Made by a program: the position numbers and the translations under genes
Notes under the pieces: model-generated
What the model was told of the DNA's origin: nothing
Databases searched by the model: none
The model's input: only the letters and a program-made list of their open reading frames with translations
Shown here: one piece after another, positions 34,369-44,100 of the stretch
Layout of the letters: every line of letters starts with the position of its first letter
How positions within the stretch are numbered: the first letter of the stretch is position 1
Origin: Nostoc sp. 'Peltigera membranacea cyanobiont' 210A
Lineage (GTDB): Bacteria; Cyanobacteriota; Cyanobacteriia; Cyanobacteriales; Nostocaceae
Assembly: GCF_002246015.1 (NCBI RefSeq)
Contig: NZ_NOLJ01000006.1
Location: forward strand, 384,144-448,143
Reading direction: 5' to 3'
DNA length: 64,000 nucleotides

Positions 34369-34878
34369 ATGTTTTCTGGCTTAACAAAGTTTCTACTGGG
34401 GTTTTTCTTAGCGATCGCTGTGCTGATAGGTGGCGGTGCTGCAATTGCACTCTATTTTATGAATCGTACTGGCATAGCCCCTGCCAAACCCATTTATTCC
34501 AATGATAGTCCTTCGGTGAAAGCCCAAGCTCCTAAAAAAACTGAGCCTGGAGGAGGTAAGCCCACTCTTACACCTGGGACATCTACTCAATCGTCTCCAA
34601 GCTCAACCTCTACTCCTACAGAATCACCAAAGCCTACCCCATCATCCAAACCATTACCAGCAGGAGCTTACCAAGGGCGTGTTAGTTGGGCTGAAGGCTT
34701 GAGTTTGCGATCGCAACCAAATCAAGAAGCTGAAAAGATTGGTGGAGTTGCGTTTAATCAAAAAATTATTATTTTGTCAGAAAGCGAGGATAAAGCTTGG
34801 CAAAAGATCCGTTTGGAAGGTAGCGAACAAGAAGGTTGGGTGAAAGCAGGTAATACTGAAAAAGTTGATGAACAATAG
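34369..34878 (+). CDS. Membrane-anchored SH3-domain protein
   Basis: 169 residues from the ATG at 34369 (a start 21 codons upstream is possible). Residues 1-30 form a membrane anchor (MFSGLTKFLLGFFLAIAVLI). A long Pro/Ser/Thr-rich linker (about 45-100) leads to a bacterial SH3 domain (YQGRVSWAEGLSLRSQPNQE, IILSESEDKAWQKIRL, EGWVKAGN). Such domains typically bind cell-wall peptides, placing the protein in the periplasm. It is followed by AAAATCT repeats, then by another cell-wall-binding gene. Confidence 0.8.
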   Translation: MFSGLTKFLLGFFLAIAVLIGGGAAIALYFMNRTGIAPAKPIYSNDSPSVKAQAPKKTEPGGGKPTLTPGTSTQSSPSSTSTPTESPKPTPSSKPLPAGAYQGRVSWAEGLSLRSQPNQEAEKIGGVAFNQKIIILSESEDKAWQKIRLEGSEQEGWVKAGNTEKVDEQ

Positions 34879-34892
34879 GTATAGGGCATGGG

Positions 34893-34972
34893 GCAATTCA
34901 ATTTTGGATTTTGGATTGACAATTTTGGATTGAATTCCAATCTAAAATCCAAAATCTAAAATCTAAAATTCT
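34893..34972. repeat. Heptamer repeats, inverted arms
   Basis: ATTTTGGATTTTGGATTGAC followed by the complementary TCTAAAATCCAAAATCTAAA, with further AAAATCT units. The arms can pair and may act as a terminator for the SH3 gene. Same family as 27080-27150 and 34229-34265. Confidence 0.6.
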
Positions 34973-35079
34973 TACTCCCCGCTCCCCAGGACACTTACTT
35001 GTAAAGAATCATACGAAAAGTAATTATTACACATAGTAAGGAGTATACTTTTTTATAGCCGTTAACTCAAAAAAAGCAA

Positions 35080-36504
35080 GTGAAAACAGGGGTAGCTAGC
35101 CATTTAATCAAGCTTGCCTCAGTCTACGAGGCATCCGAAAGCATCAAGGTTGTTCCTATCGTAGTTAATTTTAAATTTTTAAATTGGAAAAAGTTATCGA
35201 CTGGTGCTGCAATGCGTCTTTTGTCTGTGGCTCTGATTACGGGGCTTATGAGTATTGCTGGGCAAGCTTTAGCACTTCAGAAAATAGGAAGTAATGGGCC
35301 TGAAGTTAGCAGTAGCCAGAGATGTTTAAAAAAGTTAGGCTATTTTAACGGCCCAGTCACAGGTAAGTTTGCTAGCTTGACTCAAAATGCTGTGATCAAA
35401 TTCCAGCAAGCCAATAGAATATCATCTGATGGAATTGTGGGTATTAGTACTCAACGAGCCTTGCAACGAGCGTGTCAAAGTAGAAATTCTAATAGAAATA
35501 TTGGTGGCGCATCGTCGCGATCGCCAGTTGGTCAATATCCTACTCTTTCTCAAGGTAAAACTGGTGCAGCCGTCACAAGATTACAACAGCGTCTACGGCA
35601 GTTAGGCTACTTTAATACCAATCCTACTGGGAATTTTGGACGAATTACTAAAGATGCTGTAATTGCATTCCAGCGAAGTTATCGCATAACTGCTAACGGG
35701 ATTGTGAATCGACAAACTTGGAACGCACTAATGGGTTCCTCTCCGACTCCAGGAAGATCGAGTCTTTCCACTCAACAAGTCAGAGAACTCCAAGTGCGTT
35801 TGCGGCAGCTAGGTTATTTAAATGCTGATGCCACTGGGAATGTTGGCCCAATGACTAGAGAAGCTGTAATTGCATTCCAGCGAAATAATGGACTACCTAT
35901 TGATGGCATTGCTAATGCCCAAGTTTTGGACTCAGTGCGTAGAGTCTCTACAGGTGGTACTCAACAACCAGGTAGAAATTATCTAACTGTAGGCGATCGC
36001 GGAGAAAATGTCAGATTAGTTCAAGAGCGTTTGGGACAATTGGGTTTCTCTAATACTAACCCTGATGGACTTTTCAACGATTACACCAGACAATCTGTGA
36101 TTGCATTCCAGCAACATTCTCGAATTAACTCTACTGGAAATGTAGATTGGCAAACTTGGGAAGCATTGGGGTTAAATGGTTCAACTGGGGGCAATTATAC
36201 TCAAAATAATGATTATGTATTAGCTGACACTAATCGCTATGCCTTACCTCCTGCCAATGACTATGTAGTACCTGTTACCAATGGCAACACATTAGTTGCT
36301 AATAATCCTTACAGAGTAATAATTCCAATTTCTAATAATGATACTCTGAGCAAAGTGCAACAATATATACCCAACGCTGTCGCGGAGCAATCCAATTTAG
36401 GGGACTATGTGAATGCTGGAGCATTTAGCGATCGCGCCCAAGCAGAAACGCTAACGAAAAAGCTCCGCTCATTAGGTCTTGATGCACGGGTAAAATACAA
36501 TTGA
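35080..36504 (+). CDS. Exported protein with four peptidoglycan-binding repeats
   Basis: 474 residues with a GTG start. A signal sequence lies at about 45-66 (MRLLSVALITGLMSIAGQAL), so an ATG at residue 45 is an alternative start; the first 44 residues (ASHLIKLASVYEASESIKVV) look like conserved leader sequence and favour the longer form. Four PG_binding_1 repeats span about 70-132, 155-218, 230-288 and 300-364; each has VxxLQxRLxQLGYFN...TGxFGxxTxxAVIAFQ. The C-terminal 60 residues (YVNAGAFSDRAQAETLTKKL) resemble a SPOR domain, which also binds glycan. No catalytic domain is present, so it probably anchors or localises something at the cell wall. Confidence 0.87.
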   Translation: MKTGVASHLIKLASVYEASESIKVVPIVVNFKFLNWKKLSTGAAMRLLSVALITGLMSIAGQALALQKIGSNGPEVSSSQRCLKKLGYFNGPVTGKFASLTQNAVIKFQQANRISSDGIVGISTQRALQRACQSRNSNRNIGGASSRSPVGQYPTLSQGKTGAAVTRLQQRLRQLGYFNTNPTGNFGRITKDAVIAFQRSYRITANGIVNRQTWNALMGSSPTPGRSSLSTQQVRELQVRLRQLGYLNADATGNVGPMTREAVIAFQRNNGLPIDGIANAQVLDSVRRVSTGGTQQPGRNYLTVGDRGENVRLVQERLGQLGFSNTNPDGLFNDYTRQSVIAFQQHSRINSTGNVDWQTWEALGLNGSTGGNYTQNNDYVLADTNRYALPPANDYVVPVTNGNTLVANNPYRVIIPISNNDTLSKVQQYIPNAVAEQSNLGDYVNAGAFSDRAQAETLTKKLRSLGLDARVKYN

Positions 36505-36547
36505 ATTAGGGATTGGGGATTGGGGACTGGGGACTGGGAAGATTTGA

Positions 36548-39500
36548 TTAAATTGACAAGCTCAACTGTGAACCTTCTTGAGTTTTATTGACTTCAATCC
36601 GGGCTTGGAAGGCTTCTTTGAGGTGGGGCATGTGGGTAACGGTGAGGATGCAGGCAAAATCGGAGGAGATCGCATTAATCGCGGCAATCAAGCGATCGCA
36701 TCCTTCGGCATCTTGTGTACCAAAACCTTCATCCACAATCAGCAATTGCAACGCCGCCCCCGCCCGTTGCGCTAATAATTTCGCCAAAGCCAAACGGATG
36801 GCAAAGTTAATTCTAAAGGCTTCCCCACCTGAGTAAGTTTCATAAGCTCGTGTTCCTCTAGAATCGGCGATTAAAATATCTAAGGTGTCTATTAGCTTGG
36901 CATTTTTCTTGGTTGATTTAGCACTGCGTCCAGCTTTTTGAGTAATAAATTGTACATGAAACTGATTTCCACTCAACCGCGAAAGTAGTTGATTTGTCTC
37001 GGCTTCTAGTTGTGGTAACACATTCTCAATCATCAGTGCTTGGATACCATTTTTACCAAAAGCTTGCGCTAATTCCTGATAAACCCGATATTCCTGCTTG
37101 CAAGATTGTAATTGCTGTTGTTGTTGGTCATACTGAATTTGTAGCGTTTCCAGTTGATGCGCCAGCTGTTCCAAACGCCCCAACTTTGTAATTTGCTCAT
37201 CGAGTTGCCGTCTGCGGATTGCTAACTGCTGCTCTAAAGCTTGAATTTGGGCAGAGGGGTTAGCTGTTGCTTGTAATTGCTGGATAATACTTTCGATTTG
37301 TCCGCCGAGTTTTTGCCGCTCCGTTACTCTGGCGCTTCTAGACTCCTCTAACTCTTGCAATCTCGTCTGGAGTTGCGGATACTGCTGCTGGGCTGACAGC
37401 AATTGTTGATACCGCAAATGCCAAGATTGAGCTTTCTTTGCAGCCATACGTAGATTGTTGTGCTGCTCGGAACTGTAGCCAATTTCAGTAATGTGACGCT
37501 CAAGAGCCGCGATTTGTTTAGCACATTCAGAATCAATCTGATCCTGCTGGATTCTCGCTTGTAATTGAGCAATTTGGGATTGTAATTCTGGTTTTCGGGC
37601 TAATAGTTGCGCTTGTCGCTTAGTTGCATCTTTAATTTGCCCTTGTTTAATTTCTGCCCATCGCCACCGCTCAACTTCACTCCGGGCGAGGGCGTGGTCT
37701 TGTTCATTATAATTAACTTGTTGCAGATATTGGTCTAGCTGTCGAAGTTCGGCTTGTTTATCGGGAGCGTAATCACCAGCTTGGAGCGATCGCTCTAAAT
37801 GCTGTTTTTCAGCAGCAATTTGTTGTAACTGTTGTTGCACATCAGTTGTCGCTTCTAACTGGGCTGCCAACTGTCCCCGCTGTTCGCGTAAACCATCATA
37901 GCCCGCCAATTGTTGGGATATATCGCGATATTCCTGCCTAAGTACCTGAATTTCTCTATCAGATACAGCCATTTGTTCTCGCACTACCCAAAACTGCCCT
38001 TGAGTATCCTCTAACTCGCTTTGGGTTTTTTCCACAACCCGACTCCAGTGATGTTCATCCAGTGGACGCTCACATAATGGACAAAGTGCTTCAGGATTTT
38101 GGAGCATTTGCAATTTCTGCTCTAATTCTCCCAGCAGTTTTTCATAATCCCGTTGATGAGCTTGCAGACGTTCGATAAAATGCCGCCTTTCTTGCCCTTT
38201 TTCTTGCACTCGTTGCAGATAAACGCGCTTTTTCTCCAGTTCCTCAATCTGGATTGCCACATCCATCACCGCTTGTTGTAGTTGCGGTTGGCGGCGGTGC
38301 TGGCGTTGCAATTGGTTCTCAGTACTTTGCAGTTGTTCGAGTCGCGCTACTAAACCCGCATGAGTGCGATCGAGTTGGCTTTGTAAAGTTGCTCGTTGTT
38401 GCAACAAGGGAGTCACTTGCATTTGCAGCTGATCTAAACGAGCAACATGGTGACGGGCTGCGGCTAGTTGTGACAAAGCCGCTTCTACTTCACCTGATTT
38501 AGTCAGAGTTTGCTGAATGTCTCTCTCTTGTTGCTGCAAAGCTTCTAGCTGCGCTTGGGCTTGTTGCAGTTGCCGTTCGATTTCGTGAATTTGTTTGGTA
38601 AGCTGTTGTTGCTTTTGTTGGCGATTCTGCCCGGCGCGGGTGTGTTCTTCAAATTTGACAGCAAAAGCTTCTTCTTGAGATTGTAGACTTTGATATTGGG
38701 CGTATCCAGCTTTAATTTCAGCTTCTTGGCGTAATATTTTTTCTAAATCTGATAGCTGAGAGCCAATAGCTGATTGTTCTTGTTGGAGGCGATCGCAATC
38801 TTGGGTAAGATTTTGGTATTGCTGCTTTATAAAATTAAGTTGTTGTTCCCAATTTTGGCGCTGGTGCTGGACAACTTGCAAACTTTGTAATTGAATATTG
38901 TCAAATGCTTGCACCTGTTGCAGTTGGTTGAGTTCGGCTTCTAACTCCACTCTTTGCGCTTGGGTTATTTCGCGTTGTTGCAGCTGAATTTTTATCGACT
39001 CCAAAGAACGCTCTAACTCTACTGCCCTTGCTTTAAATTGACGAGAAGATTCTTTAGCGCGTTCTTCTAAATCATCATACTGATTGAGTTTTAATAACTC
39101 CGCTAAAATTTCTTTGCGTTCTGTGGGACGCTTGAGCATGAATTCATCTGCACGACCTTGACGTAAGTAGGCAGAATTAATAAATGTATCGTAATCGAGC
39201 TTGATGTGTTCTAAAATCAAATCCTGTGTTGCTCTTACCCCTTTGCCGGTGAGTGAGCGAAACCCAGATGGTATTTCTATTTGAAATTCAAGGACGCTAG
39301 TACCTCCCCGAATTCGGGTACGAATCACCCGATATTTTTGCTGGTTACTTTGGAAAGTAAAATCAACCCGAACTTCTTTTGCACCAGAATAGATGACATC
39401 ATCTTCAACAGTGGCACGGCTTTCACCCCAAATTGCCCAAGTGATTGCTTCTAAAAGGGAGGATTTACCCGCACCATTGGAACCACAAATACAAGCCGTA

Positions 39501-39574
39501 TGCAAACCGCCAAAATCTAAAGTTGCATCACGGTAACTGAGGAAGTTTTTGAGGATAAGTTGTACTGGGATCAT
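36548..39574 (-). CDS. sbcC: SbcC-type exonuclease subunit
   Basis: 1008 residues. The head domain is split: Walker A GSNGAGKSS at about 33-41 near the N-terminus, the ABC signature TYSGGEAFRINFAIRLALAK and Walker B LLIVDEGFGTQDAEG at the end. Between lie two long Gln-rich coiled coils with a zinc-hook CPLCERPLDEHHW at about 497-509. This is the SMC-like ATPase that, with SbcD (Mre11), cuts hairpins and processes double-strand breaks. No sbcD lies nearby. The extremely Gln-rich coil is typical of cyanobacterial SbcC. The gene ends close to a GGGGATTG-type heptamer repeat shared with the peptidoglycan-binding gene. Confidence 0.93.
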   Translation of the reverse strand: MIPVQLILKNFLSYRDATLDFGGLHTACICGSNGAGKSSLLEAITWAIWGESRATVEDDVIYSGAKEVRVDFTFQSNQQKYRVIRTRIRGGTSVLEFQIEIPSGFRSLTGKGVRATQDLILEHIKLDYDTFINSAYLRQGRADEFMLKRPTERKEILAELLKLNQYDDLEERAKESSRQFKARAVELERSLESIKIQLQQREITQAQRVELEAELNQLQQVQAFDNIQLQSLQVVQHQRQNWEQQLNFIKQQYQNLTQDCDRLQQEQSAIGSQLSDLEKILRQEAEIKAGYAQYQSLQSQEEAFAVKFEEHTRAGQNRQQKQQQLTKQIHEIERQLQQAQAQLEALQQQERDIQQTLTKSGEVEAALSQLAAARHHVARLDQLQMQVTPLLQQRATLQSQLDRTHAGLVARLEQLQSTENQLQRQHRRQPQLQQAVMDVAIQIEELEKKRVYLQRVQEKGQERRHFIERLQAHQRDYEKLLGELEQKLQMLQNPEALCPLCERPLDEHHWSRVVEKTQSELEDTQGQFWVVREQMAVSDREIQVLRQEYRDISQQLAGYDGLREQRGQLAAQLEATTDVQQQLQQIAAEKQHLERSLQAGDYAPDKQAELRQLDQYLQQVNYNEQDHALARSEVERWRWAEIKQGQIKDATKRQAQLLARKPELQSQIAQLQARIQQDQIDSECAKQIAALERHITEIGYSSEQHNNLRMAAKKAQSWHLRYQQLLSAQQQYPQLQTRLQELEESRSARVTERQKLGGQIESIIQQLQATANPSAQIQALEQQLAIRRRQLDEQITKLGRLEQLAHQLETLQIQYDQQQQQLQSCKQEYRVYQELAQAFGKNGIQALMIENVLPQLEAETNQLLSRLSGNQFHVQFITQKAGRSAKSTKKNAKLIDTLDILIADSRGTRAYETYSGGEAFRINFAIRLALAKLLAQRAGAALQLLIVDEGFGTQDAEGCDRLIAAINAISSDFACILTVTHMPHLKEAFQARIEVNKTQEGSQLSLSI

Positions 39575-39929
39575 TCAGGCTATAGCGCCACATCTACTTT
39601 TAATAAATAACAGTACAGATGCACTGTTTGTTAGTTTAGCTATCTAGATATCAGGTTTCTAGTCTTGAAGACATCAAATTTACAAAAATTTACAATATTA
39701 TCAGTCAATTTTTCTTATTGCATGAAAAAGTTTTACTGTCTTCGGAGAAAAATGAAACTCTCCAGGAGGCTTTTGTTATTTCTTTCTGTTGTCTGAGAAG
39801 AAAACATTCCTATTTGATTTGTGAGAATTGAAAGTTACAGATCCCTGACTTCGTAAAACTTGTCGGGGATCTTGTCTCTTACGAATTATTTAGGATTGTC
39901 ATTGGCTAGTTGCGTAGGCGTAGCCCGTC
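39575..39929. other. Intergenic region
   Basis: About 355 bases with no gene. A palindrome GATCCCTGACTTCGTAAAAC / GTCGGGGATC lies near 39841-39872 and a repeat piece GTTGCGTAGGCGTAGCCCGT at 39910. Confidence 0.35.
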
Positions 39930-40124
39930 TTAGACATCGCGATCGCTTGATCTAGACCGAGGTATCAACAATCCAATATATGTACCGACAGCAAATTTGG
40001 TTAAATCTAGAAATGGAGGGCGACTCTTTTCATCGATAACTGCAAGAGTGAGAGAACCAATCACCATAATCAGTGTTACAACAGCCAGCACTTCGTCTCT
40101 TGAAGGAAATTTCTTGGATAACAT
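39930..40124 (-). CDS. Small two-span membrane protein
   Basis: 64 residues. Two hydrophobic segments (about 11-29, VLAVVTLIMVIGSLTLAVID, and 41-55) flank a short loop (EKSRPPFLDLTK) and the protein ends GLLIPRSRSSDRDV. The pattern (helix, loop, helix, LIPxxR) resembles the 113-residue protein at 52966. It is too short for certainty, but the helix arrangement and charged ends look like a real small protein. It is divergent from the NACHT gene with 160 bp between. Confidence 0.5.
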   Translation of the reverse strand: MLSKKFPSRDEVLAVVTLIMVIGSLTLAVIDEKSRPPFLDLTKFAVGTYIGLLIPRSRSSDRDV

Positions 40125-40286
40125 TTACCGACTCCCAAATCATTCAAATCAGTACATCCCTAGCTTTACAGGCGGGTGGTTGTTGTAGGCTTAAATACAG
40201 GCTTAGGATATGAGTGAGTTGTGTATGCGATGAGGATGAATTGCCAAATTGGCAGTTAGAATCAGCAAAAGTGTAGTGGTTAGCTT

Positions 40287-42698
40287 ATGTCCGGGCGATC
40301 GCTTTCCTGTTCTCTAGAAGGTATCCAAAAAGCAAAAAAAGCTTTAATTCGTTATTCCTTGACTCAAAAGGCATTAGCTCAAGAGTTAGAAGTAACTCGC
40401 CAGCCGATCGGAAAATTCTTTACAGGTAAACCTGTTGACCGCAATCTTTTTGTCCAGATTTGCGACAGGCTAGACCTAGAGTGGGAAGAAATAGTGGCTG
40501 AACCAGCCAGTGAACCAGAGGTAAATCAAGATAACAGCATTGATATTGATGCGATCGTCCAAGAGGTGCGCGAAAAGATAAAACCCCTCATTCAAGAATG
40601 CTGCGGCACAATGCGGGTGCTAGATATGACTCAACCCATCGGGTTGAATGACATTTACACCAGCGTCAATATATTAGAGAAAATCACTGGACAGCAGCGG
40701 TTAGGAATTGATGAATTCTTAAAACACTTTAGCAGCCAGGATGTTGACCTCTTTGGACTTAACAGAATTACTGCAAAACGAGTGCCAGGACTGGAAGCGG
40801 TTGAGAAATATTCCAAGTTGATGATTTTGGGTAAACCAGGAGCAGGTAAAACGACGTTTCTGAAGTATTTAGCGATTCAGTGTATTGCAGGTGAGTTTCA
40901 GGCTGAACGTGTACCTATTTTTGTCACCCTCAAAAACTTTGCGGAAACTGCAAATAAACCTGGATTATTGCAACACATCACTGAAGAGGCGATAAATCCT
41001 ATCTCTTCTATCCAAGATGTAATAACTTACGGTAAAGCATTAGTTTTACTCGATGGGTTGGATGAAGTTAGAGAAGAGGATAGTAACCGTGTATTAAAGG
41101 AAATTCGTGACTTTTCTGATCGTTTCCCAAAAAATCAGTTTGTCATGACCTGCCGGATTGCAGCAAAGGAGTATACCTTTGAGAAGTTCACAGAGGTAGA
41201 AGTTGCTGATTTTGACAATTACCAAATTTTTAATTTTACCAATAACTGGTTTAAAGATAAATCTGTAAAACCAGAGACTTTTATCAAACGTCTTGAAGAA
41301 AATAACCGCATCAAACAAATTGCTGCAAGTCCACTTCTGCTGACCTTGCTTTGTTTAGCATTTGAAGAGTCAGGGGATTTTCCTGCAAATCGTTCTGAGT
41401 TATATAAAGAAGGATTGGATGCATTATTGAAAAAATGGGATGCTAAACGGGGAATTCAACGCGATCAGATTTACAAAAAGCTATCAGTTCAACGCAAAGA
41501 AGATTTACTCAGCAAAATGGCTCTGACCACCTTTGAGCGCGGTGACTATTTCTTCAAACAGAAATTAGCAGAGCAATACATTACAGAATACATCCGCAAT
41601 TTACCCGGTGCTAATACTGACGAAGAAGCATTGCAAGTTGACAGTGAGCAAGTTTTGCGTTCAATTGAATATCATCATGGACTAGTTGTAGCAAGGGCAA
41701 AGGGGATTTACTCATTTTCTCACCTCACATTTCATGAGTATTTCACAGCTAGAGAATTTGTGGTTGTGAGACAATCATCAGAAGAAGCGTTGCAAAATCT
41801 TGTTAGTCATATTACTGAAAAGCGCTGGCAAGAAGTATTCCTGCTAGCAGTTGGGATGTCACCAAGTGCAGATCGATTATTGCTGTTGATCAAAGAGAAA
41901 ATTGATGCAATTCTAAGTAAATATGAAAATTTACTATATTTTATAAACTGGGTAAATCAAAAATCTATTTCAGTAAACGTTCCTTTTACAACACTAACTG
42001 TTAGAGAGTTTTATATAGATTTTGATTCTGAATTTTATTTTGATTTTAGCTTAAATAATTACTTAACTAAGTCTGAAAGTGAGCTAGGCTTTGAATCTGA
42101 ATCTAACATAGAAAATGTCTCTTCTACTCTAAAATATGGGTTCATAAAGAGCTTTGTTAAAAAGCTGGCGTTAAAATATCTCGACAGCACTGAGGAACCA
42201 CTTCGTCATCTTAGTCTTCATGCAGATGAGTTTGAAGTTGATAATGCTCTAATTTCTGCTCTTAATCATTCTCGTAAACTTGCCTCTACTGCCAGTACTG
42301 TTTCTACATTTAAAATCGGATCTCAACTATCATATGCCCTAAATCGTGCTATTACATCGACATCAGACTATGAATTACAGCGCTCACTAAGAAAGTTTAA
42401 ACAACAAATTCCAGATCCAGATAAGGATAAAGGAATATTTAAACCCTTGTGGAGAGCTAATGGAAAATCTTGGGTTGAAAAACTCAAACTTTTACTTATT
42501 AGATATCGAAACATTGGTCACGAATGGCATTTTACTGACGAGCAAAAAGAAATATTTAAACAATATTACGATGCCCATAAAATACTCATATCTTGTCTAA
42601 AGAGTGATTGTTATGTCAGCCGTGAAGTGCGACAGCAAATAGAAAATACTTTGCTCTTACCGATCGCAGAGATTAAACAGCGTCAGCAACAATTTTAA
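40287..42698 (+). CDS. NACHT (STAND) NTPase with N-terminal HTH
   Basis: 803 residues. Residues about 12-72 form a helix-turn-helix (LTQKALAQELEVTRQPIGKF). Then comes the NACHT module: Walker A GKPGAGKTT at 182-190, Walker B ALVLLDGLDEV at 251-261 and the sensor MTCRIA. A helical extension and a conserved C-terminal block (IRYRNIGHEWHF-like, SDCYVSREVRQQIENTLLLP) complete the family architecture. Bacterial NACHT proteins are NLR relatives, several of which defend against phage. No separate effector domain is visible; the HTH or the C-terminal domain may be the output. Start ATG at 40287. It stands alone. Confidence 0.9.
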   Translation: MSGRSLSCSLEGIQKAKKALIRYSLTQKALAQELEVTRQPIGKFFTGKPVDRNLFVQICDRLDLEWEEIVAEPASEPEVNQDNSIDIDAIVQEVREKIKPLIQECCGTMRVLDMTQPIGLNDIYTSVNILEKITGQQRLGIDEFLKHFSSQDVDLFGLNRITAKRVPGLEAVEKYSKLMILGKPGAGKTTFLKYLAIQCIAGEFQAERVPIFVTLKNFAETANKPGLLQHITEEAINPISSIQDVITYGKALVLLDGLDEVREEDSNRVLKEIRDFSDRFPKNQFVMTCRIAAKEYTFEKFTEVEVADFDNYQIFNFTNNWFKDKSVKPETFIKRLEENNRIKQIAASPLLLTLLCLAFEESGDFPANRSELYKEGLDALLKKWDAKRGIQRDQIYKKLSVQRKEDLLSKMALTTFERGDYFFKQKLAEQYITEYIRNLPGANTDEEALQVDSEQVLRSIEYHHGLVVARAKGIYSFSHLTFHEYFTAREFVVVRQSSEEALQNLVSHITEKRWQEVFLLAVGMSPSADRLLLLIKEKIDAILSKYENLLYFINWVNQKSISVNVPFTTLTVREFYIDFDSEFYFDFSLNNYLTKSESELGFESESNIENVSSTLKYGFIKSFVKKLALKYLDSTEEPLRHLSLHADEFEVDNALISALNHSRKLASTASTVSTFKIGSQLSYALNRAITSTSDYELQRSLRKFKQQIPDPDKDKGIFKPLWRANGKSWVEKLKLLLIRYRNIGHEWHFTDEQKEIFKQYYDAHKILISCLKSDCYVSREVRQQIENTLLLPIAEIKQRQQQF

Positions 42699-43108
42699 AT
42701 ACCCATATAGCAGATAGTAAATCATTCGTTAAAAAAACGAAAATATTTTCCAATTCCTAGCAAGTCAATCTAGAATGGAAGTAAGAGTTCGCAGTCAGCC
42801 TATTCGCCTCTATATCAATGGCTTAGATATGTGGATATGAGTAATAAAATAGCATTTTGGAACAAAATGATACTCATTTACGTCGTATAAATGTCTCGCC
42901 TCTATTTTAGTGATGCACATTAGCAGGATACAAATTCTGAACAGCGATGTCTACGACGGTTTACGCCCACGCGATCGCAAAAACTTCCCATCATAATAAG
43001 TACTTTTATCTTCGGAATACGACTATAGACAGGTTCAAAAATAGTCAGAAACAAACTCAGTGAATCCTCGTCATTAAATACATCACATACACAAAGGATA
43101 ACCCTCTT
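42699..43108. other. Intergenic region
   Basis: 410 bases, no gene found. It is the likely promoter region of the next gene, which has AAAGGATAACC before its ATG. Confidence 0.35.
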
Positions 43109-43831
43109 ATGACTCGTCTACATCAATGGAAATATGGAACCGCTGCATTTATGGCAATGGCCGTTACTACAAGCGTCATTAGCCCCCTATTCAGCTTTGC
43201 TCCTGCTAATGCTCAATACAGAATTGATCAAAACAGAACTGGGCAATACGGAAACGCTACCATTCCTTCTGGAGTTGCTCTTCCTGTCACCTACGAAAAA
43301 GAGACAATTACTATTGCTCCTGGGGAAAGTAAATCTCTAACCTTGAGAATAGCCAACGACATTATCGACAGAAATAGAAACGTCTTGATTCCTGCTGGTA
43401 CTAAAGTACATGGACGGCTAGAATCTGTTGACTTAGATAGTTATTCCAGAGATACAAGAAATACAGATGATAATCAAGGAAAAGGTGTAAAGTTTGTCGC
43501 TCAAGAATTAGAATTTTCTAACGGTCAGCGTCAGTCGATTAATGCAACTTCTCGGACATACACCACAACTGAAAGAGTTTCACAGAAGCCCAACACAACT
43601 CAGGTTTTAACTGACGCAGCTATTGGTGGGGGTGCTGGTCTTTTAGGTTCATTAATTACTGGTAATCGCAAAATTGACGATTTAAAACCTGTTATTGGTG
43701 CGGCTGCGGGTGCGGGTGCTAGCGTGCTATTGCGGAAAAAAGAAGGAAATGCTTTTGTCCTCAGACCTGCACAAGATTTAAGACTAACGCTGGATTCTAA
43801 CTTGAATTTAGTACCAAGATCCCGCTACTAG
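43109..43831 (+). CDS. Exported TrbI-like domain protein
   Basis: 240 residues. A signal peptide ends near PANAQ (about 36). The domain from 55 to 240 (IPSGVALPVTYEKETITIAP, VLIPAGTKVHGRLE, FVAQELEFSNGQRQSINATS, then a Gly-rich helix GGGAGLLGSLITGNRKIDDL and FVLRPAQDLRLTLDSNL) is a beta-rich module like the periplasmic part of conjugation protein TrbI/VirB10. The same domain forms the C-terminus of the SLH protein at 46714. No other conjugation gene is present, so it is more likely a general envelope module. A HIP1 hairpin terminator follows. Confidence 0.8.
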   Translation: MTRLHQWKYGTAAFMAMAVTTSVISPLFSFAPANAQYRIDQNRTGQYGNATIPSGVALPVTYEKETITIAPGESKSLTLRIANDIIDRNRNVLIPAGTKVHGRLESVDLDSYSRDTRNTDDNQGKGVKFVAQELEFSNGQRQSINATSRTYTTTERVSQKPNTTQVLTDAAIGGGAGLLGSLITGNRKIDDLKPVIGAAAGAGASVLLRKKEGNAFVLRPAQDLRLTLDSNLNLVPRSRY

Positions 43832-43873
43832 ATTTCACTTCATTCAAGTTGTGAATTTAATCATCCCTTATAT

Positions 43874-43917
43874 GCGATCGCCACTTTCACTAGAGTGTGC
43901 GATCGCCTTTATTTTTA
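43874..43917 (+). terminator. HIP1 hairpin terminator
   Basis: GCGATCGC at 43874-43881 pairs with GCGATCGC at 43899-43906, followed by CTTTATTTTT. A near copy lies at 46213-46255 after the beta-helix/SLH gene. Confidence 0.65.
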
Positions 43918-44100
43918 ACCCTAAAAACTTCTATTTAACAGCAACTATTCCACCTCTCTATCGTCTTAATCAATATCGATATTTATTGTAATACTTATTT
44001 AAAAATTAGCTCTATTGTATTCTGTATCTAAAAGAGTATTCAAAATTATGGAATATCCTGATACTTTTGTTAAGTAGTAGCGATCGAGGAGCTTTTTCTT

